Assembly (NCBI RefSeq): GCF_000151665.1
Contig: NW_013171815.1
Span: 1,005,153-1,069,152 of the forward strand
Direction of reading: 5' to 3'
DNA length: 64,000 nt
Origin: Blastocystis hominis
Lineage: Eukaryota; Sar; Bigyra; Opalinata; Blastocystidae
Shown here piece after piece: positions 46,018 to 58,913 of the stretch. How positions within the stretch are numbered: position 1 is the first letter of the stretch; each line of letters starts with the position of its first letter. The notes under the pieces are model-generated. The model searched no databases. It was given only the letters and a program-made list of their open reading frames with translations, and had not been told where the DNA came from. The translations under genes and the position numbers were made by a program.

Positions 46018-46668
46018 ATGAAGCACAACAACGTTTTACCTAATGCTCACTTTAAGAAGGACTGGGATCGCCGTGTGAAGACCTGGTTCGATCAGGCTGG
46101 ACAGAAGAGACGCCGCAGACTGCTCCGTAAGGAAAAGGCTGCCGCGATCGCTCCTCGCCCCGCTGCCGGACTGCTCCGTCCCGTTGTCCGCTGCTCTACG
46201 CAGAAGTACAACATGAAAACCAGACTGGGTCGTGGTTTCACTCTGCAAGAGTTGAAGGTGTGTTTCGGTTTGGTTTGGTGTGTAATGGAATAGGAGGCCG
46301 GAATCAACCCCCGTGAGGCTCTGACCATTGGTATTGCTGTGGATCATCGTCGTGTGAACCGCTGCGTGGAGTCTCTGCAGGCGAACGTGGAGCGTCTGAA
46401 CGCGTACAAGAGCAAGCTGATCCTGTTCCCTCGCGGAGTGAAGGGAGAGAAGGGAGTGGCCACTGCTGAGGAGATGGCTGCTGCCACCCAGCTGAACGGC
46501 ACCATCCTGCCGATTGAGAAGGTCGCCCCGAAGGTGGAGTTCATGGAAGTGACTCCCGAGCTGAAGAAGCGCTCTGCGTTCATGGGACTGAGACAGGCTC
46601 TGTGCGATGCCCACAACTTCGGTAAGCGTGCGAAGCGTGCTGCGAAGGCCGCCGAGAAGGAGAACTAA
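46018..46668 (+). CDS. RPL13: 60S ribosomal protein L13 (eL13)
   Basis: Large-subunit ribosomal protein. One 36-nt intron (46258-46293) gives 204 residues (human 211). Diagnostic stretches are [51 protein letters not shown] (made by the splice), [11 protein letters not shown] and LILFPR. The ATG at 46018 matches the family start; an open frame continues upstream but encodes an unrelated hydrophobic stretch. Codon use is extremely biased, as expected. Confidence 0.97.
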
Positions 46669-46875
46669 GGGGAGAAGGAAGGAAGGAAGGAAGAAGTTGT
46701 GAGGAGAGTCAAGGACATTGCGATTGTTTGATCGAACAAACACACGGACAATATTGAAAGGGATAAGATATTGGGTATAGGAGGTGATGTCCTTCTACTC
46801 TTCTCAGCTAGTAAGAAATGAAAAGTGAATAAGATTCGAGAGGATTTGAATCGATGACAACAATAGATCCATTCC

Positions 46876-46911
46876 CTGATTCCCTGATTCCCTGATTCCT
46901 TCCCTGATTTC
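46876..46911. repeat. Short (CCCTGATT)n repeat
   Basis: Four to five copies of CCCTGATT with minor changes in the convergent gap between RPL13 and the sirtuin gene. Confidence 0.8.
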
Positions 46912-46919
46912 CCCTTTCA

Positions 46920-46927
46920 AACAAACA
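46920..46927 (-). terminator. TGTTTGTT poly(A)-associated motif
   Basis: 17 nt past the sirtuin stop. Confidence 0.6.
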
Positions 46928-46944
46928 TCATCACATAAACTACA

Positions 46945-48012
46945 CTACCCCTCTTCCTTGGCCACCTCCCCGCTTTGATTCCTTCTCTCCATCTTCAATT
47001 TCAAGAACTTGCTCTGCTGCCCCATCAACTTCTGCCGTCCCTTCGAGTACAACTCCTCCAGCTCACTCCTCCACCCGATCAGATCGCACAGCTTCTTCAC
47101 TCCTTCATCACAGTCCCCCAGATACACCACATCGCGAAAGCAGCAGTCCATCTGATAGAACCGGAACGGACCGACCGGCTCGCGGTTGATGAGCATTCGA
47201 GGCACGTTCTCTTTCACCTTGTGAACCAGACCTACACGTTCAATCCCGTCGATGCGTTGACCTGCAAAGGGCTGGACGGTAAGAGAAGTGCCGATCACGA
47301 TCAGCAAATCGCAGGTTACCATGTCTGCGGTCGACATCCAGTTGAATTTTTGGGGAAGCGGCTCGTTAAAAAAGACGATATCGGGCTTTACGAGGCCGCC
47401 ACACTTACAGCGGGGAGTTGTATCTATCATTCACCACGAAATCAGACAGCACTTGAAAGGATCTGCTTTTTGAACCACTCAGTCTTTTGCGGCTTTTTAC
47501 ACTCAATACAAGAGCATGTAGCCATCGTGCCGTGCGATTCGACCAAACGACTCTCGGGAATCTCGGCTTGCCTTTCAAGACCATCAATGTTTTGAGTATA
47601 ATTCCTTAGCAGAATTCCCTTCTTGTTTAGTAGTTTTATGAAGTAGTGTGTATAGGTAGGTAAGTATTGTTCTGGAAAAAGGTCCTATAGGGTCAGAATC
47701 TTCCCACGATGATACCATCACAAAAGAATAGAAACATTCCGGATGTTCCCGGAAGAAATCAATATCAAACATTGATTCTGGAGTTGGCAGTTTATATTTC
47801 TCTAAATTATAATACAGTCCCGTTCCTGGAGATCGAAAGTCCGGAATCCCTGCAGAAACAGAAATACCAGCACCAGACATCACAACGATGTTTTTCACTT
47901 CTCCATTTTTTATTATCTTCGCCACACGCTCAACTGTCAAGTCTCCATGTAAAATACTGTCATTATCAATATCATCAATACCCTCAATATATACACTCTC
48001 TAATTGTCCCAT
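46945..48012 (-). CDS. Class I sirtuin (SIRT2-like NAD-dependent deacylase)
   Basis: Introns 47685-47721 (37), 47424-47452 (29) and 47232-47261 (30) give 323 residues. Motifs in order: [20 protein letters not shown] (NAD loop), [10 protein letters not shown], the catalytic His in VESHGT, a Cys4 zinc site CSCIEC ... CKCGG (the second pair made contiguous by the 29-nt intron), [22 protein letters not shown], and [10 protein letters not shown]. The order and HG, QNID and zinc motifs make a functional deacylase likely. Similarity is highest to SIRT1-3 types, which act on histones, tubulin or mitochondrial proteins. There is no nuclear-localisation or presequence signal, so it is probably cytosolic. 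Confidence 0.93.
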
Positions 48013-48342
48013 TACGCTTTCAGTGAACTCTTAGAGGGAAGGTCAAAGAGACAAGAACAAAGAGTGAAGCTTTTCACTTCGTAATGAGTTGGACCAAAAT
48101 TGGCCTTTTTCTTCCAATATCAAATAATTCATTTTGTTAGTACAATCTAATAGTCTCTGGATTCTCTGAATGGATTCTTTGCAACGGAACTTTGTTCGCT
48201 GTTATTTGAATGAGTTTATTGTAGCGTTCCAATGAGGGAAAGGAACAGCAAGGATTGCTCAAATCACGTATTTGCGATTGTGAAAAGTCATGGATCAGAG
48301 GTATATCCAGGTAACCAACGAAACATTCAAGATCGCGGAACT
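48013..48342. other. Intergenic region between divergent genes
   Basis: No supported gene. A 24-codon frame starting ATG 48291 (MDQRYIQV) is open, but its splice to the next exon does not keep frame. Confidence 0.4.
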
Positions 48343-49760
48343 ATGTCCCATCCCTTTGGTGTAGACAGTGATTTTCAGGATGTTCTACGTTATTTGTAGT
48401 GCAAACAAGTCAGTTTGAACGAATGAAGCGTTTTCAACACCATACAGAGCAACAAATGCAGCGGATGTCCCAAGAACCGAAACAAGTTCGCTTCTATTCA
48501 TTTACTCATCTCTTCTGTAGACAGAATATGAGAATTGCGTCATTCAGCCTGTCAACGATTCCGACTCGGTTCACGACAACTCTGCATCCTCATTCCTCTC
48601 TCCTTCTCTCTATTCCGGAACTCCCTCACTCCATCTCGCATCCGATTCTTTCCTCAAGGATACGTTTCCTCGTGTGAACAACTACGGCCGCGTCCGTTCC
48701 CAAGCTTTCTCCGTCGACTCCCACCCCTCCTCCATCCAAGAGCCCGTCTTTTCCAACCGAAAAGCCTTCACCAAGGAGAGACTTTCCCTCCAAAAATCCC
48801 GCCGCCACATCGTCCCGCGCTTTTTTCCCGCCTCACTCGTAGGAGCCGGATTCGGACGACAGCTCCGTCAAAACGCCCCGCGACAAAAAGAAAAAACGCC
48901 GCCGATTCGGGATCTCCATTTTTGGAAAAAAGAAGAATTCCCCGCGGGAAGTACCCTCCGACTCCGACTCCTCCTCCGACCCCAAGCCCTCCAGAACCGC
49001 GGGGGAGGGCGCACGACCGCGGGGAGGGCTGCCCGTTTCGCTGCCGTCGCCGACTTCGAAGAATTCGATGAGTTCGAGCGTGCTCCCCGCGGGGAACGCG
49101 GCGAGCGTTTCGAATTCGATGGGTCCGATGGGCGCGGGGAACGGGGGCGCGTCACGTGGACTGGGGAAACCGTCGAAGGAGTTCCACACGGAGGATTTGG
49201 AGAACCTGCGGCGGAAGGTGATGCAGCAGAAGCAGGAGATCGAGCAGTTAGTGGAAACAGGGAAACTGATGCAGGCGGAGCTGGGCCGTTCGCGCGCGGA
49301 GCATCGAAAGAACCTGAAAGAACTGTCGCGTCTGGCGAGCGGGAATCGCAGCAGCCTGAAATCGATGTGGGCGCGGCGGAGCGGATGGACGGTAGGGAGA
49401 AGGGGCTGCTGGAGAGAAAGCGGCAGCAGGAGAACCAGCTGACGGAGAATCTGCTGAGCCACTATCGGTCGACGGTGGAGGACCAGGTGACGGACGTGCA
49501 GAGACGCGTAGAGGGAGAGAGGAAGGAGTGAGGCGTAGCTGACGGCGTGTAATAATCGGCGACGAAACGTGATGGAGAGCACGAACTCGCCGGTGTACGA
49601 CTTCGTGTCGAGGCTGCTGGCGTACGCGGTGGCGGGATTCACGGTGGTGTGCAGCGTGTTTGTGTGTAGGAGAGGCGGAGAGAAGGGATGGTGTGTAGAT
49701 CTGTACATCTTTTTGCAAAGCTATTTGGGGTTGTCGTACACGCGTTCTATAACAAACTAA
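48343..49760 (+). CDS. Coiled-coil protein with C-terminal membrane anchor
   Basis: Introns 48359-48399 (41), 48486-48520 (35), 48812-48842 (31), 49392-49426 (35) and 49508-49538 (31) give 414 residues. The N-terminal third is Ser/Pro-rich, followed by a basic patch KKKKRRRFGISIFGKKK and an acidic Ser stretch. A coiled coil follows (about KEFHTEDLENLRRKVMQQ to LKELSRL), and the last exon holds one hydrophobic segment, LLAYAVAGFTVVCSVFV, close to the C-terminus. Coil plus tail anchor resembles golgin, TMCC or SNARE-adaptor proteins, but no family motif decides. The first exon (MSHPF) and the exact end are uncertain. Confidence 0.5.
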
Positions 49761-49863
49761 CTCGCTTTTTGCATCATTATGATGATTATTCACAACATTC
49801 TTTCATCATCCATATTGTTATTAATGTTATTATTATTATATTTACACTTTATTCGGTTCGGTT

Positions 49864-52800
49864 TCACTCTGTTTTTTGAGAAAGACTCGTTATTTTCGAT
49901 CGAAGTTCCGGCCAGTCCGGATTATTACTAAACTGCTCTTCGATTTCCTTCCTCATAAACTTCAGCTTCTCAATGCTCAGCAGCGTTTTCAGCACGTTGT
50001 TCTACCCCTCACCCTCCCATTCCTCGCCTACTTTGATCTCTGTCGCCACGTTCTCCGCATTATCGCACTCCACCTGCACCGGATTCTTCACACACGAGAA
50101 CAGCAGCGAAATCATATTCAGCTCCATCACATACTCCACCAGCTCCGTCGTTCTCGCTTTAAACAGCGACAGCAGAATCGCAGAGACGTCCAGCGCGTTC
50201 CCCGACCCTTCTCGCAAACTATTCAACAGAATCCGCAGCAGCGTCGGCTTCTGAATCAGCACCGACAAGCACTCCGGAGTCTCCGCGATTTGCTTCACGA
50301 TCGAGCAGCACGCCGTGCTGATGGGTCCGTTCAGCGCGTGCTTCTGTTCGCAGAGCTCCCACTGCTCCACGATGCGGGCCACATACCCCGAGCTCACGAA
50401 ATACTCCAGAATCGCGGGGCCTTCGAGCCGGCAGACTTGGCACAGCGCGCTCACCGCCAAATCGAGACGCTCCGCGCGTTTGCCTTCCTCCTCGGCGCTC
50501 GTCGGGATGTTTTCCGGCTTCGAGTTGTCGAACAGCGCGGCGACGCCGCAGAACTCTTTCATCAGCGCGTCGACGAACTCCTGCGGCTGGCGCAGCTGAT
50601 ACGCCTCGTAGTTCAGATAGATCTTCACGAACACGCCGCCGATCACCGTCTCGTTCTGCAGCTGCTCGTACACGACCTCCGCGTCCTCGTCCAGAACGAA
50701 CTCCCTTCCTTCGTGGAACGCGGCGACGAAGCCTTCGAACGCTCGACGCACCACGACTGCCGCCGTCGCCTTCATCTGCGCGTTCCAGATCATTTCGGCG
50801 GTGCACGTGGTGGCGTCGAAGGCGTGCAGCGCGTCCGCGTTGTCCTCGGTGAGCAGAAGCACCATGTATTCGGGAAGGAGGCGACGGAACGTCACGCGCG
50901 AAATGGCCTGGACGTCTTCGTTGTGGCTCCATCCCTGCAGCACGGCGACGCTGAGCTGCCGAATCGTGGCGAGCGCGTCTTCTGCGGGGAGGAGAATCAA
51001 ATGGAGGAAGAGAACCCAGAGTCCGGAAGCGAAGAGCGCGTGCTCGAAGCCCTGCGAGAAGAGACAGACGTGGTGGAGGAGAACGAAGAGAGGCGTGCGG
51101 AGCTGATAGTCCTTCTGAATGAGGATGCGCGTGAGAATGTCGGTGGCGTGCTCTTCGACCGCGAGAGAGGCGAGACGCGGCGATTGGAGGAGAAGGGAGA
51201 GGATCTCGACGGCTTTCTGGGTGCAGGGATTGTCGAGAAGCCACTGCGGAGCGTCGTCGACATAGCGAGGCAGCAGGAACGAGAAGAGAAGCAGCAGATC
51301 GTCGGCGGACTGCACGGAGTTCGAGAGCTCCGGCGAATTGCTGAGCAGAATGTGGAGCGAGGTGAGCATCATCAGCACGTAATCCTCGCCCAGATTGGTC
51401 TCGTAGTAGCCGATCCAGACATCGTCGACTTTCGGACCCAGGCGTTGGAGTCGCAGATAGCTCAGCAGCCCTGTGAAATACTTCGGAGCCTTCACGAACT
51501 GCTTGGGCTTCAGCTTGTTGAAGACGCGGACGTAGACGTCCGCGATGAGAAGCTCGTTTCGAATCGCGTCGTAGACGAACTGACTCACGTCCTGCACGAA
51601 ATCGCCCTCTCTTCTCAGCGCCTTTTCGCGTTGATCCTCCAAGAAATCGAGGAGTTGCGACCGCATCGCTTGCGTCCAGATGATAAACGGGGATTCGTAG
51701 AAATCGGAGTTCAGAATCGCGAGGAGGTGGTCAATGTTCTTCTCCAGCAGCAAGCCAATCAAACTCGGCGTCAGCAGCGACGTCAGAATCTGCGTGAGAG
51801 CCGCGGAGTTGTTGCAGACGTTCGCGAGGAACTGCACGACGCGCTTCGCGAGCGAATTGTGACTGTAGGAATAACTGCCCATGTCGCTCTGCGCCAGCGT
51901 GACGAGCGGCGTGTCTTCGCTGTCTTCGATGCACGACACGGACCCTGGGATCGCGTTCAACGCGATGTCCGACGCGATGGACGACGCGCTGACCGACGAG
52001 GGTCGCGATTGGCGAAGCTGCTGGCCGATTCGATTGCACTGCTCGTTGAATTCCTGCTCGCGCGTTTTTTCTTCGTCGGCGTTGTACCGGAAAAGAAGCG
52101 GAATCGCGGTGATGAAGACGGAAACGGAGGTGTGGAGAAGCGAGGCTTTGAAGGAGGCTTCCGAGGAGAGATTGGTGAAGTATTCCAGGATCGAGCAGAG
52201 CACGGCGACGGGCAGCGAGGAGCACAACGAGATCGCGAGATAGTCCGTGATGTTCGTCGCATCGGCCAGCGCTCCGTGCAGCGAGGAATGGTGCGACAAG
52301 TGAACCAGAATCGTCACTTGCTGGTAGAGCAGCTGCTCCGCGTTCTCGTCGCCCGCGGTTATTTTGGCGTCGTTCCAGCGCAGGAGATGATAGAGCACGG
52401 TGAGGCCGCCGCTCTGCACGAAGCTCTCCGCGTTCTCCACGGAGCAGACGCACGTGAGCAGCACGAGGGACACGAGCGAGCTCACCAGTTCGGGCAATGC
52501 CAGCTGCTCCGGATTCTCCACGACGACTTGGATCTGCGCGACCAGCATTTTGAAGGAGGGGAAGAGCAGCTTGTGCAGGCGAGAATGGTAGTGTTGGTAG
52601 AGGAAGCACTGCGTCTGCACGATGAGAAGCAGGCGCTGCGGAATCGGCGACGTGGCGGTGATTACGGCGCCGGTGAGCATGTCCAAAGCCAATTGAAGCG
52701 TGTCGTGATTCACGTCGGTGTTCCAGGAATCCCAGAACGCGCGAATCAGCGTCATTTCGTCCGCCGATTCGTCGACGCCCAGCACCATACGCGCCTGCTC

Positions 52801-55800
52801 CATGGAGAGAGCGCAGCCTCGGCGCTTTCCCTCGCGGATCCACTCGCTTTTCAGAGCCAGCAGCAGCGCTTTGGGGTTTTTGAGGCTGGTGGGATGCTCC
52901 AGATCCATCAATCGACGCAGGTAATACTTCCCGCAATACACGTCGTCGTCCAACTCCGAGTAGTGAATGTGGGGCAGCGGAACGAACGTCCAGCGCGTGC
53001 TCGGATCCTCTGCGAGCTTGGCGATGTAGCCATCGATGTGGGCATGGATCACGGCCTGCAAGTGGCTTCGCATGCTGCTGGTCCAGATAATCAGCGAAGA
53101 CGTCGTGTCGCCGTTGTAGATATCCGCGAAACGGCTCTCAGAAAGCACTTGAAGGCCGTAGACCAGAGCGTCCGGAAGAATGCCAGCGAGGAGCGATCGC
53201 TCGTGCAGCAGAAGCTTGAGCAGCTGGACTTGGATGGCATCGAGGGAAGGGAGAAGAAGGATGGCATCGATAATGGGAAGTTGGTAGAGATCTTGAAGCG
53301 ACGCGGTGGGGATCGAGAGGATGCGAAGCAAAAAGAGAGTGGCAAACGTTACGACCTTGGGGGATGCGTCGAAGAGGAGATCCACGAGAATCTTCAGCGC
53401 GTGGGGGCTGCAGAAATGCTCCAGCACGGGGGAAAGCGGGAGCTGCGGCACGGTCGACGATCCGATCGTCTTTTCGAGACATCCGTAGAAGATGTCCAGA
53501 ATCACCACGGCGCGGTGCGACGCTCCGTTCGCGTGCGTTTGCATGAGGATCTTAAACAGCACGGACACCCACGTGACATCGCGGCAGATCTGCTCGACGT
53601 TCTCGGAATAGGTCAGCAAGCTCTGCAGAAACTCGAGCAGCACGTCGAGCAGACCGTGCGGATCGTCCTGCTCCTCCTCGATGACCTCCACCACGTGGCT
53701 CAGATCGAAGAACACGCGGCAATCGCCCTGGTATTGGTGGTAAATCACGCGGAGGCACTGCAGGAAGATCTTCTGCTTCTCGACCGTCTTCGCCGTCAAA
53801 AACCGCGCGTACACAGACGTCAGAAAGAGCGACGGATTCCCCAGACTCAGCCGCGGGTCGCTCGACACCGTCGCTTGAATGAGCGAGGAGCAGCCGAACG
53901 TTGCGGGGGTCTGCGCGATGTACTGCAGGAAGAGATCGTAGAGAACGAGATCGTAGTCGTAGGACGCGTAGCGAATCCAGGCCTGCTGGATGTTCCAATG
54001 CACGCGCGGATCGGCCTCGTAGATTTGGTCCCAGCGAGCCAGCTCCGCGTCGATCCACTGTTGCAATTCGCGGCGCTGCGTGTCGCCCCAGATCAACTGA
54101 TAGGTCTCGGTGGACGCCTCGTAGAGCTTGAAAAACGCGGGGAAGTTGAGAGAGCCTTGCGGCGAGGCGAGAACGCTCACAGCGCTCCAGACGGCTTTTT
54201 GGAGGGGAGGGAAGGACTCTTTGGAATCTTTGGAGTCTTCAGAGTCTTCAGAGTCTTCAGAGTCTTCGGATTGGAGGAGGACCGCGAAGGAACACTCGAA
54301 GGTGCCTTTGTTGAGCGAGTCGATGAGCGTTTTGGGGAAGCAGCGACGCAGAAAGAGCGCGGCGGACTCGTTCTGATAGCAGAGAAGCACAACGAGGCAG
54401 CGCGCGATGATTCGCTGGAAGGGATTGGCGTCGAAGAGCGCGCAGCGGAGGATCCGCAGAAAGAGCCCCGTGTCAATAGCAAATTGCTGCAGATCGATCG
54501 AGAACTCGCAGGCGGGCAGCGTCACGAAGGTGTGAAGCATGGTGAACAGATAGATCTGCACGGCCGGCGTGAGGGACGAAAGAATGGCGGCGATCCATTG
54601 CGAGGACGGACGAAGCAGCGTGATAAGCGAGTCCAGAATGGGAATCGGAGGCGGCAACGCAGCGACTTCGTGAAGCACGTGATTCAGACATTGCATAGCG
54701 AGGAGTTGCGAGAACGTCGTGGACGCGAAGTCCGGAACGGCTCGCGGAATCGCCTCCTCGACCAGCGATTCTAACAGCGACGAGCCGGGAACCAGAAGGG
54801 AGGAAAGCAGTCCTTTGATTTGGGTGGACAGAACGGCGAGAGCCAAGACGCCCGCTGCGCGCGTGTCTTTGTCTTCGCTCGCCACGACCTTCGCGAAAAA
54901 CGGCTCCAGGACCAGACTCACCGCGGACACTGGGAAATCCCCGACGGTTCGGAGGAATTCCTGGAGGAACTTCGCGAAGAGCGGCATCTCGGCAGGATCG
55001 TTCGCGGCACTGCTGACGATGGCTTGCAGTAACTGCTTCAAAACGTCCGCAGTGATGGAGAAGGCGCTGATATAGCGGGAATTGGAGAGGAAGCACTCGC
55101 AAGCCTCCGCAATGGAGTCGATGCAGAAGGATCCGGAGCGTTCGGAGCGAGTTGAATGCTCCGAAACCTCGGAGTAAGAGAAGGAGCGAAGACGAGGTCG
55201 GAGCGATTCGTCGAGGGAAACGAACGAACCGCGAGGAAGAGGGTCGGTTTCGACGATGCCGATGCAGCGCAGAAGCGAACGGCGACAGCTAGAAGGAAAG
55301 AAGGAGCGAGGAAAGAGAATACAGATAGGTGATGTCTGGAAGGTGATGATAACTGGCTCGGAAGCGAAGCGAAGTTCGCGGTCGAACGGAGAAGGAAAGG
55401 AGGTAAAGAAGAGAAGGGCAGAGCGTGAGGAGCGTGTTTAGGAAATCGTCAAGCTGATGAAATGAGGGATGGGAGAGAAAAGAATACTTGGTTGCAGTGA
55501 TAACAGCAATGACAGACCTTCGATTTGTATTCGTATTTGAAAATGAGGGAGCGATCGCTCCGATTGGCTGTGATCTGAAAAATGTTCTTGAGGGGGATCT
55601 GCCGAAGCACGACGGCTTTCCCGCCGCAGCGAATCACGCCTTGGATGGCGGTTGAATTGACGAATAGGAAATGATTCCCGGCCGACTCGTCTTCGGGTTC
55701 GTTGATGATTTCTTCCTTTTTCTCATTTTCACATTCACAATCACATTCATGATTTGATTGCTCGGATTCGATTGGATTCTCGCTTCCTTTTCTATGATTG

Positions 55801-56774
55801 GAGGCGATTTCATCCTTATCAATCTCGCTTTCATTCTCCGACTCAATTTCAATTTCACTTCCATTTTCAAATTCATAATTCGCATTATTCTCTTTCATTT
55901 CCGTTTCTTTTTCTTTCTTCTCCTGTGTTTCTTGCTGCTCTTGCTGCTCTTGCTGCTCTCCCTCTTCATCGGATTCAATTTTCATCACAGTCTTCGCTCC
56001 TGGCGATTCGTGCAAATCGAACGAATCCAGAAGCGTGTAGCTCAGCACGCGTTCATTCGCTTCAAACGAATAAACCGGGTCCTCCATCACTTCAAAATCG
56101 CTCTCCGGAATCTCCTCCATCTTCTTCGTCTTGTCAATAACCAAAGCGCAGCGTCGCATTTCTTCGTCGAGCGCGGTAAGGAATCCGAAGCGTTCGGAAA
56201 TTCGAAAGGTGTGGCGAATTCCGTTGTAATACAGAACCACGATATCGTCACGACCCACCATGTATCCGTCTGTTATGTGAAACAGAGAAATGCGGCGAGA
56301 GTGACTTTCTACGATTCAACGCAAACAAACGTCATTACCGAAAAAGCGTATCAAGAGATAGCCGTTTTCTACTAATAGTTCACACTTCTTTTCAATATCT
56401 GGATAAAGCAATAAAGATCCCGAAAACACATAAGGAATGGTCTCAGATGGCGGAGATCGTAAGTGAGAACGGATTTCACATAATAATTCACTTATATTTG
56501 CTGTGCGAAAGCGAAGCTTCGATTTCGATTTCGATTTCGACCTAACTATGAATGTGTCCGCTAAAAATGACTTCTTGTCACAAATCTCCAAAATGAATGT
56601 GTTAACTTTTGTAGTATCGGGAAGCGCGTCGGATACTTCTTCCCAAGTCCAGGAATTCGTCAACGTACACAAGTCGGGGTTGTAAGTTGCAACTCCGTCC
56701 GTCGATACAGTGACAATACGAGAATAGTTTCCTTTCCATTTACTCAGCTTTTGACAGAAGTAAGACACACCCAT
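49864..56774 (-). CDS. DNAJC13: RME-8 / DNAJC13 endosomal protein with degenerate J domain
   Basis: Large endosomal scaffold controlling sorting and clathrin uncoating. Introns 56309-56338 (30), 55454-55487 (34), 55289-55322 (34) and 50002-50031 (30) give 2,260 residues (human 2,243). The N-terminal PH-like part GNYSRIVTVSTDGVATYNP matches the human GKYKRVFSVGTHAITTYNP. Repeated IWN elements characteristic of RME-8 are present (LIIWTSSMRSHL, FIIWTQAMRSQL, EMIWNAQMKA), with conserved IHYSELDDDVYCGKYYLR and VFVKIYLNYEAYQL. The J-domain position (about 52640-52820) begins LSMEQARMVLGVDES, but the HPD triplet is replaced by sequence around WDSWNTDVNHD. An EDS repeat lies near the N-terminal third (54221-54268). 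Its high-GC codons generate a 1,632-codon antisense frame. Confidence 0.88.
54221..54268. repeat. 9-bp repeat (AGTCTTCAG)n inside RME-8
   Basis: Codes on the minus strand for repeated Ser-Glu-Asp units (SEDSEDSEDSEDSKDS). Confidence 0.9.
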
Positions 56775-56983
56775 GAAGGGTCTCTATGAGTTATGTTTCA
56801 CTATATTTTCAAACTCCTGAATTCACCATCGTGATGCTAGATTGTGACATGGCATAGGAATCAAATGATATCCAACCCACACTTGTGATCCCAACGATCG
56901 GAATTCCAAAAATCCGAACTATTCCAAAACCAGGCAGAACGATTCTTTAACGAATTGCATAAAGTCAGGACTTTTGTATCACA

Positions 56984-58882
56984 ATGCTTCACAACGCTGT
57001 AAGAGTGGGCTGTCTTACTCGAGCCCGTTTGACTGTAAGTGGTTTCTATTGTGTGAAATGTAGGTTATTCGAGGGATGGCGACCCGGTATTCATATAACA
57101 AAACGATTCCACAGACGATTTACTCTCCAGAAAACGTGGTTTTCACATATTCAAGTGAAAAGAACCCGGAAATACGCAATCCACGACGAACGAAGCTGGG
57201 ATTAGCTTCAGGAAAGGCACTTCCGTCATGCGACTTTGTCTACCGTCATATTCATTACGACGAGGACAAGAACATTCTGGAAGACTACCAAACGCCCTTC
57301 GATAAGCCGTTCTACGATCTGATTCGAGATGATCTGTGGGTGTGTGATCCTTTGTCTCTCACTGTGTTGATTCAATCGTGAACTCACCAATAGGATGAAC
57401 AAATTCCCGATTCGCTAAATCTGTTTCCTGTCCTCTGCATTTAACCCAATTTATATATAGAACGGAAAGCATCCTCTGGACTTCATCGCTCCTGGAGGTA
57501 AGCTGATGCGTTTCAGCGAGTCCCTTTATGTACCCCTCTTCTCCATTCTCATAATCAGCACGGCGTTGTCAACACGACCAAGATCACAGCGAATATCGTC
57601 ACAAACCCCACCGAAGTACACATTGACTTCATCTCTCTCCCAGGCGCGTCGTCTTCTCTCCTCTTCGCTTTCCAGCCTCAAATCAGGAGCTGGACACATT
57701 TGGACGGGCGTGAAGCTCTACGGCTACGAAGTGAACACGGGAAGCCGATTATTCTGGAAACTGATCAAAGGCGGCCAGCTTTCCTACCGTGAAAAGAAAC
57801 AACTGAGCCGCGCCGTTAACGACACGAGCCGTCTTATTCCGTTCACCATCTTCGCCATCATCCCATTCAGCGAGTTAACGCTTCCATTCGTTTTAAAAGT
57901 TGCAACGCATTCTCTTTTCGAAGTAGAAATTCCCGAACTTCTTGCCCTCGACCTTCACCTCGGAGGCCAAAAAAGACGACATTCGTCGAAACATTCTCGA
58001 AGCGCGCCTCGGCCTCGCCCGCGAATACTACGACCAAATGAAAGCCACCGCGAAGAAGCATCGCCGCGACGACCTGGGCAACGGCGACTGCGCGAGCGAG
58101 CTGCTTCAGCGCATCCGCGAAGTTTCGTACGGGCAGATCGACGACGTGGACGACGTGATCTCGGTGTGCAAGCTGTTCCGCGACGACATCGTGATCGACA
58201 ACAGGACAAGGCGCAGATCGTCTCCGTGGCGAAGTATCTGAGCGTGTTCACGCTGGGCGGCGACGAAATGGCGCGCGTGGCGCTGCGGACGCGACTGCGA
58301 TCCATCGTCCAGGAAGACCGACTGCTGTACTTCGAGGTAGCGTTGTGGGGCGTGTGGGACGCAGGGACTGCAGGGACTGACGAAGAGCGAGCTGGAGCAA
58401 TGCTGCGAGCTGCGAGGCTTGACGAGCGATGGACTGCTCAAGGCTGATTACCTCGATCTCATGAACACGTGGCTGCAACTCGCGGTGGTGAAGCGCGTGC
58501 CGACGACGTTGCTGGTGATGGCGAATATGCTGTCGATGCTCGCGAAGGAAGACACGATTGAGTCCATGTTGCCATCGGCCGTGTCGATGTTGTCGGAGGA
58601 TGTGATTAAGGAGGTCAGGATGGAGAAGGGAGGTGAGATGTAGACGATTATATCGCTGGCGCCGGTGAATGACCCGACGGCGATGAAGATGCGGTACGAG
58701 AGAGCGGTGAAGGCGGATGAGGAGATTAAGGAAGAAAACATGGTCAAGGAGGAGTTTACTGTGAATAATAAGGTAGGAACGGGATTGAAATTGGGATGTA
58801 GATAACGATGTTTAATCCGGTGGTGAAAGAGAAGAAGAAGCGGACAGCGAAGAGCAAGTCTGCCAAAATTGAGTTTTATTGA
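56984..58882 (+). CDS. LETM1: LETM1-like inner-membrane cation/proton exchanger protein
   Basis: Organellar inner-membrane protein needed for K+/Ca2+-H+ exchange. Nine introns (57035-57063, 57364-57393, 57430-57460, 57530-57558, 57616-57643, 57899-57926, 58337-58364, 58614-58643, 58773-58801) were assigned. The N-terminus MLHNAVRVGCLTRARLTVIRG is a basic presequence. The LETM core has LTRRER-like LSYREKKQLSRA, the TM/Pro-rich RLIPFTIFAIIPFSELTLPF, then FPNFLPSTF (made by splicing 57899-57926), the ribosome-binding-like helices and a GLTKSELEQCCELRGL repeat. Near 58199-58206 the frame slips by one base within the conserved DDIVIDN...DKAQIV segment, and no plausible intron explains it. The N-terminal ~170 residues are long for the family. 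Confidence 0.85.
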
Positions 58883-58913
58883 ATTGTTTGTGAGAGCAAA
58901 TTCTTTTTCTCAA

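Noticed and set aside
49876-54774. A 1,632-codon open frame on the plus strand
   Set aside because: It is the exact antisense of RME-8, is Arg/Glu/His-rich without any domain, and arises because the biased GC-rich sense codons avoid antisense stops.
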